Assembly (NCBI GenBank): GCA_905235525.1
Contig: CAJOLW010000002.1
Coordinates: forward strand, 52,105-116,104
Source of the DNA: an uncultured Bacteroidaceae bacterium
GTDB lineage: Bacteria > Bacteroidota > Bacteroidia > Bacteroidales > Bacteroidaceae
DNA: 64,000 nt
Direction of reading: 5' to 3'
The translations under genes and the position numbers were made by a program. The notes under the pieces are model-generated. The model was not told where the DNA came from and searched no databases. It was given only the letters and a program-made list of their open reading frames with translations. This document shows, one piece after another, positions 27,055 through 36,357 of the stretch. Within the stretch, counting starts at the first letter, position 1; every line of letters starts with the position of its first letter.

Positions 27055-27116
27055 AAAAACTAAAAGTATAAGTGTCTCTCTTCGTGAGGATGGGGTGACT
27101 TATACTTTTAGTTTTT
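27055..27116. terminator. Long bidirectional hairpin between leuB and metA
   Basis: AAAAACTAAAAGTATAAGT and its exact reverse complement form a 19-bp stem, with T runs on both strands. It ends the leuB transcript and precedes metA. Confidence 0.8.
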
Positions 27117-27122
27117 TTACCT

Positions 27123-28187
27123 TTAGTCTTTATTCTTGATGTAGTTTACAATCCATGCACCCACTTCCTTTGTGCCGTACTTGGCACCACCTTCCACCTG
27201 AATTTCTGGGGTGCGTACATTTTGGTCAAGAGAAGCGTTCACAGCCTCACGGATGAGGGCACCTTCTTCCTTCAGGTCAAAGTATTCGTAGAGCATAGCG
27301 ACAGACAGAATCTGTGCCAATGGATTAGCAATGTTCAAGCCCTTTGCTTGTGGCCAACTGCCGTGGATAGGCTCAAACACAGGGGTGTGCTCACCTGTTG
27401 ATGCAGATGGCAGCAAGCCCATGGAACCAGTGATACAAGAACCCTCGTCGGTCAAGATGTCGCCGAAAGTGTTTTCTGTCACCATCACGTCGAAGAACTT
27501 AGGCTCCTGAATCATGCGCATGGAAGCGTTGTCCACATACATGAAGTCGGTGGTCACATCGGGATACTGTGGCGCCATTTCTTGAGCCACAGCGCGCCAC
27601 AGGCGGCTCGATGCCAACACGTTTGCCTTATCCACCACGGTCAGGTGCTTTCTGCGCTGGCGGGCATACTGGTAAGCCACTTTCAAGATGCGCTCCACCT
27701 CTGCACGGCTGTATGCGTTTGTGTCGTAAGCATAGTCGTTGCCCTCCTTCTTCTCGCCAAAGTACATGCCGCCAGTCAACTCGCGGATGCAGATGAAGTC
27801 AGCGCCACGCACCAACTCATCCTTCAACGGAGACTTGTGTACGAGGCAGTCAAACGTCGTCACAGGACGTACATTGGCAAACAAGCCCAACTTCTTTCTC
27901 ATTGCCAGCAGTCCCTGTTCGGGGCGCACCTTTGCGTTCGGGTTGTTGTCAAATTTGGGGTCACCCACCGATGCAAACAACACAGCATCAGCATCCATGC
28001 AGGTCTGGAAGGTTTCTTCAGGGAAAGGGTCGCCCACCTCGTCAATGGCGTGTGCGCCACAGATAGCCTCCTTGTAACTCACTTCGTGTCCAAACTTCTC
28101 GGCAACGGCGTTGCACACAGCCACGCCTTGCTCCATAATCTCTGGTCCGATACCGTCACCGGCCAGTACAGCAATTTTCAGTTTCAT
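27123..28187 (-). CDS. leuB: 3-isopropylmalate dehydrogenase
   Basis: A 354-residue NAD-dependent decarboxylating dehydrogenase of leucine biosynthesis. It has the N-terminal [13 protein letters not shown], the [11 protein letters not shown] loop, [14 protein letters not shown] and the metal site [15 protein letters not shown], and ends in a GTKEVGAW segment. No leuA or leuCD gene is beside it, so the leucine pathway is dispersed or located outside the window. It follows thiD by ten bases, which suggests cotranscription, and is ended by the 19-bp hairpin. Confidence 0.96.
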   Translation of the reverse strand: MKLKIAVLAGDGIGPEIMEQGVAVCNAVAEKFGHEVSYKEAICGAHAIDEVGDPFPEETFQTCMDADAVLFASVGDPKFDNNPNAKVRPEQGLLAMRKKLGLFANVRPVTTFDCLVHKSPLKDELVRGADFICIRELTGGMYFGEKKEGNDYAYDTNAYSRAEVERILKVAYQYARQRRKHLTVVDKANVLASSRLWRAVAQEMAPQYPDVTTDFMYVDNASMRMIQEPKFFDVMVTENTFGDILTDEGSCITGSMGLLPSASTGEHTPVFEPIHGSWPQAKGLNIANPLAQILSVAMLYEYFDLKEEGALIREAVNASLDQNVRTPEIQVEGGAKYGTKEVGAWIVNYIKNKD

Positions 28188-28197
28188 CTTATTCTAT

Positions 28198-29049
28198 TTA
28201 GTTATAAATTCTTTCGTGCAGCACCTTATCTTCCATGAAACATGGGTGTACAGGGCCATAACCATGTCCGAACTCATACTCGGCACCCAGCGCAATCGCC
28301 TTGCCGATAAACTCTTCACCTTTCTCCACTGCTTCATTCAGGCTGTATCCCTTCGCCAAATAGGTGGCGATGGCGGAAGAGAACGAATCACCTGTGCCGT
28401 TCACGTTATGCGTGGCGATGCGGCGTTTCCGAAATTCCCTCACTTCGCCAGTTTCAGCATTGTAGAGGAAGTCCGACAGCATGTCTTGTGCAGGCATACC
28501 ACGTCCCGCCATCACTTGGCTCTCCATGCTCTTCACAATGACGCTGTTACCCCATTGTCCCAGTTCTTTGATGTCCTCACTGATGTTTGTGATTTTCCGT
28601 TTCAGCAACACCTCCGCCTCACGGAAATTCGGTGTGATGAGCGTTGCTATCGGGAAAAGTTTTTCTTTGTAGGCATCGATACTCTCATTGCTCACCAGTT
28701 GTACACCATTGCTGTCCACAATTACAGGGTCAATCACCTTCTTCACGTTCGGGTACCGTTTCAGCAACTCTGCCACCCCGTCGATGATTTCAGCCGTGGG
28801 CAGCACCCCTGTCTTGATGCATTGGGCACCCACATCGCCCAGAAACGACTCCGCTTGGCTCACCACCAGTTCTGCTGGCAGTGGGGTCACACTCTTCACC
28901 TTTCGGGTGTCTTCATCCACAATGCCCGTCAGCGCACAAGCCGCATAGCCACCACAAGCCGTAATCGCCTTGATGTCAGCCTGCATGCCCGCACTGCCCA
29001 GCGGTTCACTGCCCGCTATCAGAAACACGATGTTAAGTTGCTTCTTCAT
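28198..29049 (-). CDS. thiD: Phosphomethylpyrimidine kinase-like protein (ThiD/PdxK family)
   Basis: A 283-residue ribokinase-fold enzyme of the hydroxymethylpyrimidine/pyridoxal kinase branch. The N-terminus has IAGSEPLGSAGMQADIKAI, corresponding to the usual GSDSSGGAGIQADI loop, and the C-terminal anion hole NGTGDSFSSAIATYL is intact. The EP..S substitutions in the substrate loop leave open whether hydroxymethylpyrimidine, pyridoxine or another small alcohol is the substrate. It is followed by leuB and has a TAACTTTG box upstream. Confidence 0.78.
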   Translation of the reverse strand: MKKQLNIVFLIAGSEPLGSAGMQADIKAITACGGYAACALTGIVDEDTRKVKSVTPLPAELVVSQAESFLGDVGAQCIKTGVLPTAEIIDGVAELLKRYPNVKKVIDPVIVDSNGVQLVSNESIDAYKEKLFPIATLITPNFREAEVLLKRKITNISEDIKELGQWGNSVIVKSMESQVMAGRGMPAQDMLSDFLYNAETGEVREFRKRRIATHNVNGTGDSFSSAIATYLAKGYSLNEAVEKGEEFIGKAIALGAEYEFGHGYGPVHPCFMEDKVLHERIYN

Positions 29050-29071
29050 GTACCTTATTTATAATTGGGTG

Positions 29072-29079
29072 CAAAGTTA
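29072..29079 (-). promoter_or_regulatory. -7 box (TAACTTTG) for thiD-leuB
   Basis: The minus strand reads TAACTTTGCACC, 23 bases upstream of the thiD ATG at 29049. Confidence 0.6.
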
Positions 29080-29161
29080 CGACTTTTCATCGTATAAGTA
29101 GCGTTTTTTCTTCTTTTTCTTGTCTGACTCCCCAAACTTCTGACTTTTCAGCCTCAGTTTT

Positions 29162-29656
29162 TTATGCATCGGCAAAGACCTTCCCGTCTTCGAGGGTAAT
29201 CTGTAGTTTGGTGTACTCGCTGTGGAAATCGTTTTTCAGTCGGTTCAGATAGCGGGCACTTTCCCACTTGCACATTGGCAGGTCGTGTAGCAGATAGTTG
29301 CCGCAAGTTTGAGGTTCCGTGGCAGGCACCTTGTCTTGTGTGAGAACCCATTCGAGACATTCGATGGTCAGACGTCTCATGTCCTCTACTGAGTAGGTTC
29401 CTGTCATGATGATATACATGCCCGTGAGGCAGCCCATCGGACCTACATACACCACATCCTCCTTCACTTCCGAATTGCGGAACCAAGTCGCCATCAGGTG
29501 TTCCAGACTGTGTATGGCAGCAGGTGCCACAGCAGGCTCTTGGTTAGGCTCTGTGATGCGTAGGTCGAACGTCGTAAACCCTTTATCTTCGCGTGAGACA
29601 TAAATGCCCGGCTTCAGATGGGTGTGGTCGATGGTAAAACTTTGTATTACTTCCAT
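29162..29656 (-). CDS. luxS: S-ribosylhomocysteine lyase (AI-2 synthase)
   Basis: A 164-residue enzyme splitting S-ribosylhomocysteine into homocysteine and the precursor of autoinducer-2. The metal site HSLEH has His49 and His53 with catalytic Glu52; the second metal ligand is Cys118 (QTCGN) and the catalytic Cys76 lies in GPMGCLTG. Length matches the family. The gene has a TACCTTTG promoter at 29793-29786 and a leader of about 125 bases with a hairpin, which may carry regulation. It lies upstream of thiD on the same strand but is separated by thiD's own promoter. Confidence 0.96.
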   Translation of the reverse strand: MEVIQSFTIDHTHLKPGIYVSREDKGFTTFDLRITEPNQEPAVAPAAIHSLEHLMATWFRNSEVKEDVVYVGPMGCLTGMYIIMTGTYSVEDMRRLTIECLEWVLTQDKVPATEPQTCGNYLLHDLPMCKWESARYLNRLKNDFHSEYTKLQITLEDGKVFADA

Positions 29657-29690
29657 AATGCTTATGTTGAAAATATAATGTATCTATTTA

Positions 29691-29728
29691 AAAAGCGAAA
29701 AAGCGCTAATCTCACGACTATCGCTTTT
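29691..29728 (-). promoter_or_regulatory. Hairpin in the luxS leader
   Basis: On the minus strand AAAAGCGA and TCGCTTTT (8 bp) enclose 22 bases that include AGCGCT. The hairpin ends about 35 bases before the luxS ATG. It could act as an attenuator or protect the mRNA; no riboswitch class is recognised. Confidence 0.45.
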
Positions 29729-29785
29729 CTGTTCTCAATAAGTATTAATTTTTTTTAAGGTAAAAAGATTGTTTTTAGGATGTTG

Positions 29786-29793
29786 CAAAGGTA
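29786..29793 (-). promoter_or_regulatory. -7 box (TACCTTTG) for luxS
   Basis: The minus strand reads TACCTTTGCAACA 130 bases before the ATG. The transcribed leader then carries AACAATCTTTTTACC, a motif also seen on the plus strand near 21964. Confidence 0.65.
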
Positions 29794-29976
29794 CGGACTT
29801 TCGCCCCTCTTCACAAACAAAAAAACATGTTTCTTAACATCTGTGTTCGGACACAGCCCCTTTTTTAGCACTTTTTTGTTAAAAAGATGCTTTTAGCCTA
29901 TACGGGAAACTATAAAGTTGAGAGTTCTTTGTGGGGGTGGTGGAATGCTTCATTTAGGATGAAACATCCTCTGTTG

Positions 29977-30016
29977 TCGTTCTTACAGCGTGAAATATTT
30001 CACGCTGTAAGAACGA
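29977..30016. repeat. Perfect 40-bp palindrome upstream of the efflux operon
   Basis: The half TCGTTCTTACAGCGTGAAAT is followed directly by its exact reverse complement with no spacer. No T run follows, so it is not a normal terminator. Other sequence in the 29794-30187 gap shows no gene. Confidence 0.8.
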
Positions 30017-30187
30017 AATATTATGCGCTGGGTGTGCGAAATGCCAAGCGCACCGTGCCGACGTAGGGAAGCCGTTGGTAAATGAAAAAGAGGTCTAAAA
30101 GTGGGTTCAGATGTTCATTTTGGCCAAATAGTTGTTATTTTTTATTAAATATGTGATATATTTTATTGTGAGAAACGGATTTATGTG

Positions 30188-30195
30188 TAATTTTG
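30188..30195 (+). promoter_or_regulatory. -7 box (TAATTTTG) for the RND efflux operon
   Basis: TAATTTTGCACC lies 35 bases before the ATG at 30231. Confidence 0.6.
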
Positions 30196-30230
30196 CACCG
30201 TTTTTTTAAGTATTATATTTAATAAGGTAA

Positions 30231-31589
30231 ATGTCTGTGAAAATGAAAGGCAGAAAGGTTTTGCTGAGTCTCGGAATGCTGATGGCATGTGCATTGGGCA
30301 TGAAGGCTCAGGAAGTGAATGGCAGTTCGGTTGGAACGATGAACCTTACGCTGGCGAAAGCGATAGAGGTTGCGTTGGCAGAGAATCCCACCATTCATGT
30401 AGCCGATAAGGAAATCGAATTGAAAAAGATTGCGGACACGGAGGCATGGCAGAGTCTGTTGCCTACAGTAGATGCTACATTGTCGTTAACGGATAACATT
30501 CTTGTGGCTGAAATGGTGACAGGAATGGGTAAGTTCAAGATGGGTGTGGATGGTACACTGACTGCAGTGGGCAATGTCACGCTGAGTTTGCCTGTGTTTG
30601 CCCCTGCTGTGTATCAGAACATGAAACTGACCAAGGAGGACATCCTGTTGGCTCAGGAGAAAGCGCGCGGCAGTCGTCTCGACCTCATCAACCAAGTGAC
30701 GAAGGCATATTATGGCGCACTCTTGTCGAGCGACAGTTATGAAGTGATGAAACGCAGTTACGGTGTGGCAAAGGAGAACTTTGACATCGTGAACGAGAAG
30801 TACAAGGTGGGCAGAGTGAGCGAGTATGACAAAATCAGTGCAGAGGTGCAGGCACGTAACATGAATGCCTCGATGGTGAGTGCCCAGACGGGTAAGACGT
30901 TAGCACTCCTGCAACTGAAGGTGCTGATGGGTGTGACGGCAGATGTGGACATTGCTATCGATGACTCACTGAAGGCTTACGAGAGTTGGTTGAGATTGGC
31001 GGATGCGGAAACTTTGGATTCAGAGTTGGACAACAACTCTTCCATTCGTCAACTGAACTACAATATGACGTTGTTGGAGCGTAGTCAGAAATTGATTCGC
31101 ACAGGTTTCATGCCTACCGTGGCATTGCAGTTGACGGGTCAGTATCAAAGTTATGCCAACAATAACTGGAACGTGTTCAACTATCACTTCTCACCCAGTT
31201 CGACCCTTTCGATTGCGGTGAGCATCCCCATTTTTCATGCAAGCAACTGGACAAAACTGAAGAGCAACAAGTTGCAGATTGCACAGTTGGAAGACAGCCG
31301 CCTCAATGCGCGCCGTCAGTTGTCATTGGCTGCTGAGAGTTACAAGCAGAACATGGCAAGTTCGATGGCACAGGTGACAAGCAATGCCGAGGCTGTGAAG
31401 CAAGCCGAGAAGGCCGTGATGATTGCTGGCAAACGCTATGAAGTGGGACGTGGCACTATCCTCGAACTGAACCAGAGCGAGACCGCACAAACACAGGCTG
31501 AACTGACCTATGTGCAGAGCATCTATGATTATTTGAAGAACAAGGCCGATTTGGATTACACGCTGGGTCGGGAAAACTATTTGAAATAA
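30231..31589 (+). CDS. TolC-family outer-membrane efflux protein
   Basis: A 452-residue outer-membrane channel with a signal peptide (KVLLSLGMLMACALGMKA, then QE). The internal repeat of long helices seen in OEP proteins is recognisable: LAKAIEVALAENPTI near the start and ILELNQSETAQTQAELTYVQ close to the end. Together with the adaptor and permease that follow, it forms a tripartite drug-efflux system. An alternative start at 30243 (MKGRK) is possible and would shorten it by four residues. Nine bases separate it from the adaptor. Confidence 0.92.
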   Translation: MSVKMKGRKVLLSLGMLMACALGMKAQEVNGSSVGTMNLTLAKAIEVALAENPTIHVADKEIELKKIADTEAWQSLLPTVDATLSLTDNILVAEMVTGMGKFKMGVDGTLTAVGNVTLSLPVFAPAVYQNMKLTKEDILLAQEKARGSRLDLINQVTKAYYGALLSSDSYEVMKRSYGVAKENFDIVNEKYKVGRVSEYDKISAEVQARNMNASMVSAQTGKTLALLQLKVLMGVTADVDIAIDDSLKAYESWLRLADAETLDSELDNNSSIRQLNYNMTLLERSQKLIRTGFMPTVALQLTGQYQSYANNNWNVFNYHFSPSSTLSIAVSIPIFHASNWTKLKSNKLQIAQLEDSRLNARRQLSLAAESYKQNMASSMAQVTSNAEAVKQAEKAVMIAGKRYEVGRGTILELNQSETAQTQAELTYVQSIYDYLKNKADLDYTLGRENYLK

Positions 31590-31598
31590 ACAGGAAAT

Positions 31599-32609
31599 AT
31601 GAAATACGTAAAGACTTTATCGTTTGCCGCTCTTGCCATCTTGGCTATTGCTTGCAAGAACGAAGACAAGGCTGGTGCAGCCCAGCAAACCAAACCACAG
31701 GTGAAAATCACAAAGGTGACGAGCGAGGACATCCCGCAGACAGAGACCTACACCGCTACGGTGGAAAGCGACGTGAAGAACAACATCGCGCCCAACACTC
31801 CTTACCGTATTGAGAAGATTTATGTGGATGTGGGTGATAATGTACGTAAGGGACAGGTGCTTGTGCAGTTGGACGCCAGCAATTTGCAGCAACTGAAGTT
31901 GCAAGTGGAAAACCAGAAAATAGAGTTCAACCGCACCTCCCAACTCTATCAAGTGGGTGGAGCCAGCAAGGCTGAGTATGACAATGCGAAGATGCAGTTG
32001 GATGTACTCTCCACACAGTTGAGGCAGTTGATGCAGAACACGCAACTGGTGTCACCTATCAGTGGTGTGGTGACAGCCCGCAATTATGATGATGGCGATA
32101 TGTATAGCAATGGTCAGCCTGTGCTGACGGTTGAGCAGACAAATTCAGTGAAAGTGATGGTGAACATCTCGGAGGTTTATTATAAACAAGTGGTTAAGGG
32201 CATGCCCGTGGATATTCAGTTGGATGCCTACGATGGAGAGACTTTCTATGGCAAGGTGACCATTGTGTATCCGTCGGTTGACCAGGCTACCCATACATTC
32301 CCTGTGGAGGTGACCATCAACAACTCTGAGCAGAAGGTTCGTCCTGGCATGTTTGCACGTGCCACAGTGAACTTCGGCGACAAGAACCATGTGTTGGTAC
32401 CTGATGAGGCATTGGTGAAGCAGATTGGTGCAGGCGACCGTTATGTATATGTATATAAGGGCGGAAAAGTGTCTTATAACAAAGTTGAGTTAGGTAAGCA
32501 TATCGGTGAGAAGTATGAAATCCTCAGCGGTGTGAATCCTGGCGACGACGTGGTGATTGCTGGTCAGAGCCGCTTGGCGAATGGCAAGGAAGTGGAAGTA
32601 GTGAAGTAG
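31599..32609 (+). CDS. RND efflux periplasmic adaptor (membrane fusion protein)
   Basis: A 336-residue lipoprotein-type adaptor. MKYVKTLSFAALAILAIACK gives a lipobox at Cys19. The lipoyl-like half-motifs RIEKIYVDVGDNVRKGQVLV and VVTARNYDDGDMYSNGQPVL flank a short coiled coil, and the beta-barrel/MP region ends in VVIAGQSRLANG. The adaptor couples the permease to the TolC channel. It is the second gene of the operon; a palindrome-rich 130-base gap separates it from the permease. Confidence 0.93.
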   Translation: MKYVKTLSFAALAILAIACKNEDKAGAAQQTKPQVKITKVTSEDIPQTETYTATVESDVKNNIAPNTPYRIEKIYVDVGDNVRKGQVLVQLDASNLQQLKLQVENQKIEFNRTSQLYQVGGASKAEYDNAKMQLDVLSTQLRQLMQNTQLVSPISGVVTARNYDDGDMYSNGQPVLTVEQTNSVKVMVNISEVYYKQVVKGMPVDIQLDAYDGETFYGKVTIVYPSVDQATHTFPVEVTINNSEQKVRPGMFARATVNFGDKNHVLVPDEALVKQIGAGDRYVYVYKGGKVSYNKVELGKHIGEKYEILSGVNPGDDVVIAGQSRLANGKEVEVVK

Positions 32610-32611
32610 CA

Positions 32612-32735
32612 GACCCCCTCCTCACTCCCCCTGCAGGGGGAGGGTGGTTACTTCAATATCAATATAAAATAAGTAGAATATCTCCCCCACAAAACATTCT
32701 ACTCCTCCCCTGTAGGGGAGGCGGGGGAGGGGTCT
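32612..32735. repeat. Palindromic intergenic element between adaptor and permease genes
   Basis: It begins AGACCCCCTCCTCACTCCCC with an internal CCCCCTGCAGGGGG palindrome and ends CCTCCCCTGTAGGGGAGG then GGGGAGGGGTCT. The ends are inverted copies of one another, as in a miniature inverted-repeat element, and the middle is AT-rich. It would lie inside the efflux mRNA. Confidence 0.7.
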
Positions 32736-32739
32736 TATT

Positions 32740-35700
32740 ATGAGTCTATACGAAGGTGCGGTCAAACGACCGATTATGACAAGTCTCTGCTTCTTGGCAG
32801 TGATGATTTTGGGTCTCTTTTCGGCAATCAAATTGCCTATAGACCTTTATCCGGATATTGATACGAACACCATCATGGTGATGACGTACTACACAGGTGC
32901 CAGTGCAGAAGATATTGAAAACAATGTGACACGTCCGTTGGAAAATGTGCTTAACTCGGTGGAGCACCTCAAGCATGTGACGAGCAATAGCCGTGAAGGT
33001 GTGTCGGTGATAACACTGGAATTTGAATATGGTCACGATATTGACGTGTTGACCAACGATGTGCGAGACAAATTGGACATGGTGTCAAATTCATTGCCCG
33101 AAGAGGTACAGACACCTATCTTGTTCAAGTTCTCCACCGACATGATTCCAATCCTGCTGCTGTCTGTTCAGGCAGAAGAATCTCAGCAAGCACTCTACAA
33201 GATACTTGATGACAATGTGGCAAACCCGTTGGCGCGCATTGACGGAGTGGGAACGGTGAGCATTTCGGGCGCTCCTCAACGCGAGATAAATATCTATATG
33301 AATCCGCAGAAGATGGAGGCATATCACTTGAGCCCTACTCAAGTGGCAAGTGCCATCTCTGCTGAAAACCGTAATGTGACGAATGGTACAGTGGATGTTG
33401 GTACTCAGACATTCACCGTGCGTGTAGAGGGTGAATTCAATGATCCTCAGGAGATGCTTAATGTGGTGGTGGGTTCTCACAATGGGGTAAACGTCTATCT
33501 ACGTGATGTGGCACGTGTGGTTGACAATGTGGAGGAACGTTCGCAGAAGACCTTCACCAATGGTGTGCAAGGTGCAATGATTATTGTGCAGAAGCAGAGT
33601 GGAGCCAATTCGGTGGACATCTCCAACAAGGTGAAGGAAGTGCTTCCTACTTTGCAGAAGAACCTCCCTTCCGATGTGAAACTCGGTATCATCATCGATA
33701 CGTCTGACAATATTCTGAACACCATCGGTTCTCTTGAGGAGACTCTTACGTTTGCCATGATATTCGTGGCGCTTGTGGTGTTCATCTTCTTGGGTAGATG
33801 GCGCGCGACAACCATTATCGTCATCACTATCCCGATGTCATTGATTGCGTCGTTCATTTATTTGTATGCGACGGGAGGATCGTTCAATATGATATCCCTT
33901 TCGTGTCTTTCTATTGCTATCGGTAATGTCGTCGATGATGCGATTGTGGTGTTGGAGAATGTAACTACCCACATCGAACGAGGGTCTGACCCCAAGCAAG
34001 CCGCCATCCATGCCACGAATGAGGTGGCAATTTCGGTGATTGCTTCCACACTCACGATGATTGCGGTGTTCTTCCCGTTGACGATGGTGACAGGCATGTC
34101 GGGTGTGCTCTTCAAGCAGTTGGGATGGATGATGTGTGTCATCATGACCATTTCCACAACATCAGCCCTTTCCTTCACCCCGATGCTCTGTTCTCAGATG
34201 CTGCGTCTCCAGAAGAAACAAGGTAAAATATTCAAGGCTCTCTATGGTCCTATCAGCCAAATGCTCGACAGACTTGACTTATGGTATGAAAAGCGTATCA
34301 ACTGGGCAGTTCGTCACCGTTGGACGATTGTGACAAGTTGTGTGCTTCTTTTGGTGATGAGTGTCGGTCTTGCTGTTATTGTAGGCATCAAGAGCGAGTT
34401 CTTCCCAGCCAACGATAATGGTCGTATCGGTATTTCCCTTCAGTTGCCTATTGGCACCCGTGTGGAAAAGTCGGAAGCATTGGCCAAGAGCCTTGTGCAG
34501 AAATGGCAGCAGCGGTATGGGGCTGATATTCAATCCTGCAACTTTACGGTGGGACAGGCAGGTGATGATAACACTTTTGCATCACTTTCTGATAATGGTG
34601 CGCACATCATTTCATACAATATCATGATGGTGCCATCCAACAAACGTGAGAAAGGTCTTGCCACTATTTGTGATGAGATGCGTGCCGACCTCAAACTCAT
34701 CCCAGAGTTGGCGAAATACCAGGTGAACCTCGGTGGTAACCAAGGAGGACGAGGTATGGGTGGACAATCTACTGCCACTTTTGAGGTGTATGGTTACGAT
34801 TTGAATGCTACACGTGACGTGGCTGAACGGATGGCGGAAAAATTCCGTAGCAGTGAGATGGTCACTCAGGTCAACATCTCGCGTTCTGACTTCCAACCGG
34901 AAATTGTTGTGGATTTCGACCGTGACAAACTTGCTCAGCAAGGCATAGGACTATCCACAGCCGCTGCTGCTGTTCGTGCTCTTATTTATGGTGCTCAGCA
35001 GAGTTTCTACCGTGAGGATGGTGAAGAATACGGCATCAAGGTGCGTTACGAACCCACGGCACGTGTCTCTATTGAAGATATCGAAAACATGATCATCCCC
35101 GATGCACAAGGGCACAACATCCGCATTCGTGACATTGCCACGGTGAAAGAGAGTGCCATACCACCCACCATCGAACGTAAAGACCGTCAACGCATTGTCA
35201 CAGTCAATGCTGTGCTGGCAGATGGTTATGCTCTCTCCGATGGTGTGGAACTTGGTGAATCTTTCTACGAAGACATTGATATCCCTGCTGGTGTGACTGT
35301 TCAGGTAGCAGGCTCTTATGAAGATCAGCAAGACTCAAACCGTGACCTTGGTACACTTGGTATGCTCATCATCATCTTGGTGTTTATTGTCATTGCCGCT
35401 CAGTTTGAGTCCCTCACATACCCCTTCATTATCATCCTTTCCGTGCCATTCGCTTTCTCTGGCATCATCTTGTCACTTCTCATTACAAATACTAATCTTA
35501 ACATCATGTCAATGATGGGAGGTATCATGCTGATTGGTATCGTGGTGAAGAATGGTATCGTGCTCATCGATTACACTCAACTTCTTCGTGAACGGGGTCT
35601 CGGTCTTATCCGTTCTGCTGTCATGGCGGCACGTTCCCGTCTGCGCCCAATCCTTATGACTTCCTTGACCACCATTCTTGGTATGGTGCCTATGGCTGTC

Positions 35701-35982
35701 AGCCATGGTGTCGGTGCGGAGATGTGGCGCCCTCTTGGTGTATCAGTGATTGGCGGTTTGACAGTGTCCACCATTCTCACCCTTATTTACGTGCCTTCCA
35801 TGTTCTGCATCTTCGGTTCTGTCGGTGTGAAGCGTCAGCGTCGCAAACTCAAGGAGAAGCGCGAACTCGATGCTTATTGGCGTGAGCACAAGGCAGAAGA
35901 GATGCTTTCCACCACTCGAGTCAGTGTGATAGAGCAAAATGCTCAGCGCGCTATCAACAATTTCCGTCCCAATGAGGAATGA
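32740..35982 (+). CDS. RND-family multidrug efflux permease (HAE1-type)
   Basis: A 1080-residue inner-membrane proton-driven pump. It has the expected 12 membrane segments, two large periplasmic loops and the proton-relay aspartates in GNVVDDAIVVLENV. The N-terminus VKRPIMTSLCFLAVMILGLFS and the PIDLYPDIDTNTI segment are typical. The HAE1 type usually exports hydrophobic or amphiphilic drugs, bile salts or dyes. Signature and order agree with AcrB-type pumps rather than heavy-metal pumps. A small PII-like gene follows within 21 bases. Confidence 0.95.
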   Translation: MSLYEGAVKRPIMTSLCFLAVMILGLFSAIKLPIDLYPDIDTNTIMVMTYYTGASAEDIENNVTRPLENVLNSVEHLKHVTSNSREGVSVITLEFEYGHDIDVLTNDVRDKLDMVSNSLPEEVQTPILFKFSTDMIPILLLSVQAEESQQALYKILDDNVANPLARIDGVGTVSISGAPQREINIYMNPQKMEAYHLSPTQVASAISAENRNVTNGTVDVGTQTFTVRVEGEFNDPQEMLNVVVGSHNGVNVYLRDVARVVDNVEERSQKTFTNGVQGAMIIVQKQSGANSVDISNKVKEVLPTLQKNLPSDVKLGIIIDTSDNILNTIGSLEETLTFAMIFVALVVFIFLGRWRATTIIVITIPMSLIASFIYLYATGGSFNMISLSCLSIAIGNVVDDAIVVLENVTTHIERGSDPKQAAIHATNEVAISVIASTLTMIAVFFPLTMVTGMSGVLFKQLGWMMCVIMTISTTSALSFTPMLCSQMLRLQKKQGKIFKALYGPISQMLDRLDLWYEKRINWAVRHRWTIVTSCVLLLVMSVGLAVIVGIKSEFFPANDNGRIGISLQLPIGTRVEKSEALAKSLVQKWQQRYGADIQSCNFTVGQAGDDNTFASLSDNGAHIISYNIMMVPSNKREKGLATICDEMRADLKLIPELAKYQVNLGGNQGGRGMGGQSTATFEVYGYDLNATRDVAERMAEKFRSSEMVTQVNISRSDFQPEIVVDFDRDKLAQQGIGLSTAAAAVRALIYGAQQSFYREDGEEYGIKVRYEPTARVSIEDIENMIIPDAQGHNIRIRDIATVKESAIPPTIERKDRQRIVTVNAVLADGYALSDGVELGESFYEDIDIPAGVTVQVAGSYEDQQDSNRDLGTLGMLIIILVFIVIAAQFESLTYPFIIILSVPFAFSGIILSLLITNTNLNIMSMMGGIMLIGIVVKNGIVLIDYTQLLRERGLGLIRSAVMAARSRLRPILMTSLTTILGMVPMAVSHGVGAEMWRPLGVSVIGGLTVSTILTLIYVPSMFCIFGSVGVKRQRRKLKEKRELDAYWREHKAEEMLSTTRVSVIEQNAQRAINNFRPNEE

Positions 35983-36003
35983 TAAAAAACTGTAGATATA
36001 ATT

Positions 36004-36297
36004 ATGAAGACAGTATTTATTGTATACGATCAGGCACATCAGGACAATGTGATGGATGCCTTGAATGATAGCAACGTGCGTGGCTACACCATCCTTGAAC
36101 AGGCGGGTGGCCGTGGTACCAAAGGAGGTGAACCTCATTTGGGTACTCATGCGTGGCCCTCTATGAACAGTGCCATCATTGCTGTGGTTGAGGATAAGCA
36201 GGTGGAGCCTCTGCTCAAGCGTCTCAAGCGTTATGATGACGACAATCCCATGCTCGGGCTTCGTGCTTTCGTGTGGAATTGCGAGCAGAGTATCTGA
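36004..36297 (+). CDS. Small PII-like (ferredoxin-fold) protein downstream of the RND pump
   Basis: A 97-residue cytoplasmic protein beginning MKTVFIVYDQAHQDNVMDAL. The pattern of a first beta strand, helix, a GYTILEQAGGRGTKGGEP loop resembling the PII T-loop, then AIIAVVEDKQVEPLLKRLK, suggests the PII/PII-like fold. Small PII-like proteins are encoded next to several transporters, and in this phylum next to RND pumps, where they may sense a ligand and modulate the pump. The Gly-rich loop lacks the canonical GlnB uridylylation segment. It is the last gene of the efflux operon, before a terminator. Confidence 0.65.
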   Translation: MKTVFIVYDQAHQDNVMDALNDSNVRGYTILEQAGGRGTKGGEPHLGTHAWPSMNSAIIAVVEDKQVEPLLKRLKRYDDDNPMLGLRAFVWNCEQSI

Positions 36298-36319
36298 TTA
36301 AGACGAAGCCTAAAAGAAA

Positions 36320-36356
36320 AGTGGGGCGTACCTTGTTGGTGCGTCCCACTTCTTTT
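36320..36356 (+). terminator. Terminator after the efflux operon
   Basis: AGTGGGGCGTACC and GGTGCGTCCCACT form a 13-bp stem with two G-U pairs and a TTGTT loop, followed by TCTTTT. Confidence 0.8.
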
Positions 36357-36357
36357 A

